The notes under the pieces are model-generated. The model was not told the DNA's origin and did not search any database. It worked only from the letters and a program-made list of their open reading frames with translations. Positions 43,137 to 48,298 of a stretch of 48,298 nucleotides of DNA are shown piece after piece. The translations under genes were made by a program, and so were the position numbers. Position 1 is the stretch's first letter, and every line of letters begins with the position of its first letter. Origin of the DNA: Planctomycetota bacterium (GTDB taxonomy: Bacteria; Planctomycetota; UBA8108; UBA1146); NCBI GenBank assembly GCA_013911165.1, contig JACETR010000013.1, forward strand, positions 1 to 48,298, read 5' to 3'.

Positions 43137-46100
43137 TCAGGAACAACCGGTGGTCGCTCCACAGGAGTCACAGCGCAGGCAGGTGCCATTACGCACCATT
43201 GTCAACGATCCGCATTCGGGGCATGGATCACCGGTGTAACCCTTGGCCCTGGAAATGGATTCTGCTGAAAGTGACTCTTCTTCCGTTGCAGTCGATGTGG
43301 CGGCCTTTTTCATGCTGCCGTCATTTTCTGCCAACCTTGAGGCGGAAGCTGCAGAAGGGACCCCCACAAAACTGCCACCGGGCTGCTCGACTTCGTCTGT
43401 GAACTCAGGGGTCGTCGGGCTGCTACCCAGACTGCTCGAGCGAAGGTCATCCTCCTGGACTTGAGCCAGGTCATGACGCCCGAGGTAATTAATGGCGAGA
43501 TCACGGAAGATGTAATCGAGAACGCTGGTCGCCATCTTGATGCTGCGGTTTCCGGAGACGATGCCATTCGGCTCGAAGCGGGTGAAGGTGAAGGCCTCCA
43601 CAAACTCCTCGAGGGGCACACCGTGCTGGAGACCGAGGGAGACACAGATGGCAAAGTTGTTCATCAGGCTGCGGAATGCGGCCCCTTCCTTGTGCATGTC
43701 GAGGAAGATCTCACCCAGTGTCCCGTCTTCGTATTCACCGGTGCGGATGTAGACCTTGTGTCCACCGACGATGGCTTTTTGCGTGTAGCCACTGCGACGG
43801 TGGGGCAGTCGACGGCGACGGGCGAGGTAGCGGTATACGACCTTCTCCAGATTCTCTGGCATGTTGTTGGTCGCCTCTGGCAGTTCGACCTCGTCGAAGT
43901 CTTCACCCCAAGAGGAGAGCGGCTGGGAAAGTTTGCTGCCGTCGCGATAGAGGGCAACTGCTTTCAGCATCGATTTCCAACCGAGGTTGTAGGACTCGCG
44001 GACGTCGTCGATGGAAGCCTCGTTGGGCATGTTGATCGTCTTTGAAATGGCACCGGAGATGAACGGCTGTGCTGCAGCCATCATCAACACGTGGGCGTCG
44101 GAGCGAATGAATCGCTGACCCTTGCGGCCACAGCGGTTGGCACAATCGAAGACTGCCAGATGCTCGTCGCTCAGGTTGGGTGCACCCTCGATGGTCATGG
44201 TTCCGCAAACGTATTCGTTGGCGGCGAGGATCTGCTCCTTGGTGAAACCGAGTGAGGCGAGGGGATTGATCTTCCACATCTCCAGGCGTTCACCGGTCAG
44301 TCCAAGGCTCACCTCGGCGAACTTCTCACCGAGAAGGTAGTCATTGAAGGCGTACTGCAGATCAAAAGCACCCTCGAGTGCGGATTCCACCTTGGCGATG
44401 GAGGCTTCGTCGAAGCCCATGGTTCTCAGGGCCTCGTGATGGATGTGAGGGGCTCCACGCAGGGTGCCATGTCCGACAGCATATTTGCTGATCGCAGTGA
44501 TTTGCTCTTCATTGTAGCCGAGTCGCTCGAGCGCGGGCGGAAGGCTCTGGTTGATGATCTTGAAATAACCACCTCCGGCAAGTTTCTTGAACTTGACGAG
44601 AGCGAAATCGGGTTCGATGCCGGTGGTATCACAATCCATCACCAGACCGATGGTCCCGGTGGGAGCAATCACGGTCGACTGGGCATTGCGGTAACCGTGT
44701 TTTTCACCCATTGAGACTGCTTCATCCCAACAATCCTTTGCTGCCTGAACCAACTCTGGAGCACAGGAGTTCTCCTTGATCGGGGTCGGCAGAATCGACA
44801 GACCGTCGTATTCGTCGGGGGTCACATCGTGAGCGGCTCCGCGGTGATTTCTCATCACGCGCAGCATGCTGTCACGGTTGCGGTCGTAGGCGGGGAAGGG
44901 ACCCAGCTCACTGGCCATTTCGGCACTCGTGGAGTAGGACTGGCCCGTCAGGATGGCGGTGACGGCACCACAGAAGGCGCGTCCCTCTTCACTGTCGTAG
45001 GGAAGACCGAGGCGCATGAGGACTGTTCCGAGGTTGGCGTAGCCCAGTCCCAGAGTGCGGTACTCATAGGAGAGGCGCGCGATATCAGCACTCGGGTAGG
45101 AGGCCATCAGCACGCTGATCTCGAGCACCATCGTCCAGATACGGGTTGCATGGCGGAATGCCTCAATATTGAAACTTCCGTCAGCCTCCATGAACTTGAC
45201 GAGGTTCAGGGAAGCCAGGTTGCATGCCGTGTCATCCAGGAACATGTACTCGGAGCAGGGGTTGGAAGCGTTGATACGTCCATCGCGGGGGCAGGTGTGC
45301 CATTCGTTGATGGTGGTATCGAACTGAACTCCCGGATCAGCACAGGACCATGCCGCGCGGCTGACTTCTTCCCACAGCTCGCGGGCGGGGACACTCTTGA
45401 TGATTTCCCCGTCGGTGCGGCTGATCAGATCCCACTGACCGTCATTTTCGAGAGCCTCGAAAAATGCATTGGGTACGCGGACGCTGTTGTTGGCATTTTG
45501 TCCGCTAACGGTCGCGTAGGCTTCACTTTCCCAGCCGGTGTCGAACTCATCGAACTCGATACCGGTGACGCCCTGATCTGCCAGTTGGAGAACTCGCATG
45601 ATTGCCGGTTCAGGAACCGCCACTTCTCTTGCCTTCTGAATCGCTCCGGCGAGAACAGTGTTGGTCTTGAAGTCGATATTGGCGGTTTCTTCACCGTTGG
45701 GGCGACACGATTTCAGAACAGCAGTCAGGTGCTTGGCACACATCCGGGATCCGGAAACGAGTGCGGCAACCTTTTGTTCTTCACGGGTCTTCCAGGTGAT
45801 GAAACTTTCGATGTCGGGGTGATCGAGATCGAGGCAGACCATCTTCGCTGCCCGACGGGTGGTTCCACCACTCTTGATCGCTCCGGCAGCGGCATCGCCG
45901 ATCTTGAGGAAAGACATCAGGCCGGAGGACTTACCGCCTCCAGAAAGACGTTCTCCTTCTCCGCGAAGTGCCGAGAAGTTGGAACCGGTTCCCGATCCGA
46001 ACTTGAAGAGGCGTGCTTCACGGGTCCACAGGTCCATGATTCCGCCTTCGCTGACGAGATCATCCTGGACGCTTTGGATAAAGCAGGCGTGGGGCTGCGG

Positions 46101-46631
46101 ACGGGAATAGGCACTGTTGGCCTTTTTCAATTCACCGGAGGCAGGATCGACGTAGTGGTGTCCCTGGGGGGGACCATCGATGCCGTAGGCCCAGTGAAGT
46201 CCGGTGTTGAACCACTGCGGTGAGTTGGGCGCACACATCTGGTTGGCCAGCATGTTACACAACTCGTCATGGAAGGCGCGGGCGTCTTCCTTGCTGTCGA
46301 AGTAGTTGTTTTCAAATCCCCAATGGGTCCAGCAGCCGGCAAGGCGGCCGAAGGTCTGACGACAATCGGTCTCACCCCCGAGAATCGGATTGCCGTCGGC
46401 ATCCACTTTCGGTTGGCCACTATCGTCGAGTTGGGGTACTCCGGCTTTGCGGAAGTATTTTTGTGCCAGCACGTCCGTGGCGACCTGGCTCCAATTCTCC
46501 GGAACGACGATGTCGTCCTGATGGAAAATCGCCGTGCCATCCGGATTGCGAATCTCGGATGTCCGGGTCGTCATTGGAATGCCCTCGTAGGGGCTCATGC
46601 CTTCTTTGGTAAAGCGACGTTGAATCTTCAA
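43137..46631 (-). CDS. nrdJ: Adenosylcobalamin-dependent (class II) ribonucleotide reductase
   Basis: NrdJ reduces ribonucleotides to deoxyribonucleotides with a B12-made thiyl radical. The 1164-residue protein has [11 protein letters not shown] with CNLASLNLV (active-site Cys region), the [11 protein letters not shown] block near the N-terminus, [12 protein letters not shown], and [19 protein letters not shown], all class II features. The C-terminal half has a TSCPAT-type segment ([20 protein letters not shown]) and ends in a zinc-ribbon-like CPECGSL...[14 protein letters not shown], with redox Cys pairs. The start is TTG 46631 with GAGGA seven bases upstream. A cobalamin riboswitch candidate lies in the leader; an adenosyltransferase gene lies 3 kb downstream. 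Confidence 0.96.
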   Translation of the reverse strand: MKIQRRFTKEGMSPYEGIPMTTRTSEIRNPDGTAIFHQDDIVVPENWSQVATDVLAQKYFRKAGVPQLDDSGQPKVDADGNPILGGETDCRQTFGRLAGCWTHWGFENNYFDSKEDARAFHDELCNMLANQMCAPNSPQWFNTGLHWAYGIDGPPQGHHYVDPASGELKKANSAYSRPQPHACFIQSVQDDLVSEGGIMDLWTREARLFKFGSGTGSNFSALRGEGERLSGGGKSSGLMSFLKIGDAAAGAIKSGGTTRRAAKMVCLDLDHPDIESFITWKTREEQKVAALVSGSRMCAKHLTAVLKSCRPNGEETANIDFKTNTVLAGAIQKAREVAVPEPAIMRVLQLADQGVTGIEFDEFDTGWESEAYATVSGQNANNSVRVPNAFFEALENDGQWDLISRTDGEIIKSVPARELWEEVSRAAWSCADPGVQFDTTINEWHTCPRDGRINASNPCSEYMFLDDTACNLASLNLVKFMEADGSFNIEAFRHATRIWTMVLEISVLMASYPSADIARLSYEYRTLGLGYANLGTVLMRLGLPYDSEEGRAFCGAVTAILTGQSYSTSAEMASELGPFPAYDRNRDSMLRVMRNHRGAAHDVTPDEYDGLSILPTPIKENSCAPELVQAAKDCWDEAVSMGEKHGYRNAQSTVIAPTGTIGLVMDCDTTGIEPDFALVKFKKLAGGGYFKIINQSLPPALERLGYNEEQITAISKYAVGHGTLRGAPHIHHEALRTMGFDEASIAKVESALEGAFDLQYAFNDYLLGEKFAEVSLGLTGERLEMWKINPLASLGFTKEQILAANEYVCGTMTIEGAPNLSDEHLAVFDCANRCGRKGQRFIRSDAHVLMMAAAQPFISGAISKTINMPNEASIDDVRESYNLGWKSMLKAVALYRDGSKLSQPLSSWGEDFDEVELPEATNNMPENLEKVVYRYLARRRRLPHRRSGYTQKAIVGGHKVYIRTGEYEDGTLGEIFLDMHKEGAAFRSLMNNFAICVSLGLQHGVPLEEFVEAFTFTRFEPNGIVSGNRSIKMATSVLDYIFRDLAINYLGRHDLAQVQEDDLRSSSLGSSPTTPEFTDEVEQPGGSFVGVPSAASASRLAENDGSMKKAATSTATEEESLSAESISRAKGYTGDPCPECGSLTMVRNGTCLRCDSCGATTGCS

Positions 46632-47059
46632 ACTGTCTTCCTCTTTCTTCTTCCCTTACCCGTTCAGTGCGAGTCCGATCTTCACCGCAGTGACCGGACC
46701 GTACCGGGTATTCCCTAAGACTCTGTTCCGTGTCGGCGCGCAACGATTCAAGGCAAGCAGGTTCAACTTGCCACTTTCAACGTTGCGCTTTCCCTCCGAA
46801 TCACTTCAGTGGCAGAACGCAGGGAAAGGCAGCTTTGATCCTGCCTCTCCGTTTCCGAAACCGAGTCATGACGAAAGATTGCAGATCGTGAAGGTGGTTC
46901 CACTTTCTCGATTCGCAATCCCACACTGTACACCAACCCGCCCTCTTGATGGGCAGGATCGGAGAGACTCCCGAGGACCGACTGAAGCCCTGAAGGCTCA
47001 CTCGGCCGAAAATCTCTCCGGGCTCAGGAGTGATTCTCCGTGGGCCAAGCGGCCCAGAG
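46632..47059 (-). other. Long 5' leader of nrdJ
   Basis: About 430 bases between the riboswitch candidate and the nrdJ start with no convincing gene. It is likely transcribed leader. A strong GGGCC/GGCCC hairpin (about 47042-47055, - strand) just after the B12 box may be part of the expression platform. No poly-T terminator was found, so control may act at translation or by Rho. Confidence 0.5.
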
Positions 47060-47195
47060 GAAGAATGGGGGCAGGATTCCTGGCACGTCACTCTCCACGT
47101 CACTGTCGGCGGTTGGGCTGGAGTTTCTTTCCGGAAAGGGAAAGGACTCCACAACTCCCGAGGCGAGAGTCTTCGGGTGGCCACCGGAGGGCTCT
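47060..47195 (-). promoter_or_regulatory. Cobalamin (B12) riboswitch candidate upstream of nrdJ
   Basis: On the - strand, a CCGCCGACAGTGA block (47112-47100) resembles the conserved CCCGCNACUGUGA core. It is followed 14 bases later by TGCCAGGAATCCTGCC (47085-47070), about 13/16 to the B12-box consensus AGYCAGGAGACCTGCC. Upstream are GGTGGCC and a CCCGA/TCGGG hairpin, and a TGGAGT/ACTCCA pair that could be the P5 stem. The order of parts and the position before a B12-dependent enzyme support the call. The exact ends are approximate. Confidence 0.75.
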
Positions 47196-47394
47196 TGAAG
47201 AGCCCGGAACTGTGGGTACCCGAGGACCCCGCACAAGGCAGGAATCGCCGATATGTAACAGCCGGGTGGGTCTCCTGTGGCTCAGAGGATCGACCGTGCG
47301 ACCTTCATGACCAACTTATCACCCGTTGACATGCTGCAGTCAGAAAGAAGCCTGTTCCCTCTGACAACGGAACACTAAACCCGGGCCAAAAAGG

Positions 47395-47418
47395 CAGAAT
47401 CCTGTTCAGAATCCTGTT
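47395..47418. repeat. Perfect 12-bp tandem duplication
   Basis: CAGAATCCTGTT occurs twice head to tail in a non-coding stretch. It may be recent slippage. Confidence 0.7.
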
Positions 47419-47465
47419 CTTTGCGACCCACACTCTCAAACCCGGAGGCCTTCCCAGGCTCTCCG

Positions 47466-47786
47466 TCATTGCGGCACCGGCGGTTCCAGTGTCCTGACCC
47501 GTGGGCAGAAGCTCTGGGCTTCGACGCTCGGGTCGGAACAGGGATCCCCCGTTCCGCTCCCTTCATCGGTTTCATTTTCGTCGGGTGGTTTTGGGCAGGC
47601 GCAGTTGACACTGCCACCGTGATTCCACTCCAACGGCTCAATGAAGCCGAGTCCCCAGCGATCCGGCTCCGGAGTGGCGGCCAGGGACTCTTTTGGAGTC
47701 AGGCTTTCACAGGCGCAGAATCGCGACAACCAACCGGGTTTTCTTTCACGCTCCGGTGAATCTGTGAGGTTCCCGTGGGTTTGCAC
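47466..47786 (-). CDS. Possible small Cys-rich hypothetical protein
   Basis: A 106-residue open frame rich in acidic residues, Pro and Cys (FCACES, NCACPKPPDENE, DPCSDPS). The acidic make-up is unlike the Arg-rich shadow frames, so it may be a real gene. It begins with GTG at 47786 without a good Shine-Dalgarno sequence, has no signal peptide visible from this start and no family I know. It lies upstream of the riboswitch leader on the same strand. Low confidence. Confidence 0.35.
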   Translation of the reverse strand: MQTHGNLTDSPERERKPGWLSRFCACESLTPKESLAATPEPDRWGLGFIEPLEWNHGGSVNCACPKPPDENETDEGSGTGDPCSDPSVEAQSFCPRVRTLEPPVPQ

Positions 47787-48298
47787 TGCGGGTGCATGCC
47801 GACGATCGTTTCACAGTTTCTGCCGGGAGCGTTTCAGGAGCCCGGTCGATACGAGAGACGTCTGATGAGACCCGGCTCATTTTCTGGCCGTTACCAAAAG
47901 GGGGGAATCTCCCCCTTGAAGGAGTCAACTTTTGACGAATCGCACATGGCAAATCACGTCAGGCGGTTGCCCCCAGGCATTGGCATCGAAAAATGAAGTC
48001 AAACCCCCGGAATCCGGCTGGATTCACTCAGGATGGCCCCCGTATCGATTTCCCGCCCCAACCGCACTCGGCGGTATTTTTCAGGCGAGGGCCGCACAAT
48101 ATCTAGCCCTGTGGCCATCATCAATATGGTACCCGGAAGAGGATTTGCGCTGACTCCCGGAAGTGAATCCTGTCGCCTCCATTGGGCTATTTGGACCACA
48201 AAAAAAATCTGTCGGATCGGCTTCGGGGAGCGGGTGGATGGAGGGGTTGGCCGGGACCATGAAATGAGGACTCCGGGGGCGGCCAAGAAGGGGAAAAA
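47787..48298. other. Terminal 0.5 kb with no recognised gene
   Basis: No frame gives convincing family sequence. One GC hairpin, GGGGGA-ATC-TCCCCC (47901-47915 region), is followed on the - strand by CCTTTTGG and may be a weak terminator for a gene read leftwards. The 3' end (GGAAAAA) is cut by the window. Confidence 0.4.

Noticed and set aside
44829..46223. Long + strand open frame (464 codons) opposite nrdJ
   Set aside because: Shadow of the class II reductase; no start signal and no recognisable motifs.
46690..47329. + strand ORFs over the nrdJ leader and riboswitch
   Set aside because: Arg/Pro/Ser-rich, no start signals, and the region is better explained as a - strand regulatory leader.

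Overview
The window is a gene-dense bacterial chromosome segment (48.3 kb, moderately high G+C) with little sign of mobile DNA. The best guess is a member of Planctomycetota, probably an uncultured one. The clues are a secreted esterase ending in the dockerin-like calcium-loop pair common in that phylum, a CcsA with the long amino-terminal domain common there, Kdo synthase (an LPS-bearing outer membrane), a class II ribonucleotide reductase, the futalosine menaquinone route (mqnC), and several secreted proteins found mainly in such genomes. TTG starts with good Shine-Dalgarno sequences are frequent.

Layout. 1-7.6 kb: LysM protein, a divergent enolase plus FtsB/DivIC-like pair, then a tightly overlapping + strand run psd-pssA-folK-panC-ispE followed by spoVG. 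7.8-11.6 kb: a large secreted helical-repeat protein and an asparaginase. 11.5-13.4 kb (-): kdsA, a GT2 glycosyltransferase and a zinc-ribbon protein. 13.8-19 kb (+): glutaredoxin, a DsbD whose redox motif reads through a TGA, and two secreted unknowns. 19.0-26.2 kb (-): an eight-gene run DUF2203-trxA-lipoprotein-resB-ccsA-gph-nfo-small zinc-ribbon protein, the last also with an in-frame TGA. 26.5-28.4 kb: metallo-hydrolase and fdhD. 28.4-35.5 kb (-): three pilin-like proteins, a porin, an esterase and a secreted unknown. 35.8-39.7 kb (+): trxB, TatD-like hydrolase, folE, zinc ribbon, NYN nuclease, CYTH protein. 39.7-46.6 kb (-): cobalamin adenosyltransferase, Memo-like protein, mqnC, dcd and the B12-dependent nrdJ, which has a long leader with a cobalamin riboswitch candidate. 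The last 1.5 kb is poor in recognisable genes.

The main discovery is a likely selenocysteine thiol-redox island at 13.8-26.2 kb. The DsbD (14114-17014) carries U-x-x-C, encoded TGA...TGC, exactly where its thioredoxin domain should have C-x-x-C, and a strong hairpin lies 24 nt after the TGA. Facing it across a convergent junction is a 108-residue zinc-ribbon protein with an in-frame TGA. That TGA is followed 20 nt later by a perfect 7-bp stem with a GGUC apical loop, the loop of the E. coli fdhF SECIS element. The second gene ends an operon for System II cytochrome c maturation that also encodes thioredoxin, the usual electron donor to DsbD. TGA is an ordinary stop at the ends of many genes here, so recoding must be local. 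The SelA/B/C/D machinery is not in the window, so the Sec reading is a strong inference, not a proof.

Other points worth a look are a SpoVG with a zinc ribbon inserted in its core, a Memo-family protein that seems to have lost its histidine ligands next to mqnC, a KdsA with Asp at the position that separates metal-dependent from metal-independent enzymes, and the riboswitch/NrdJ/adenosyltransferase B12 theme.
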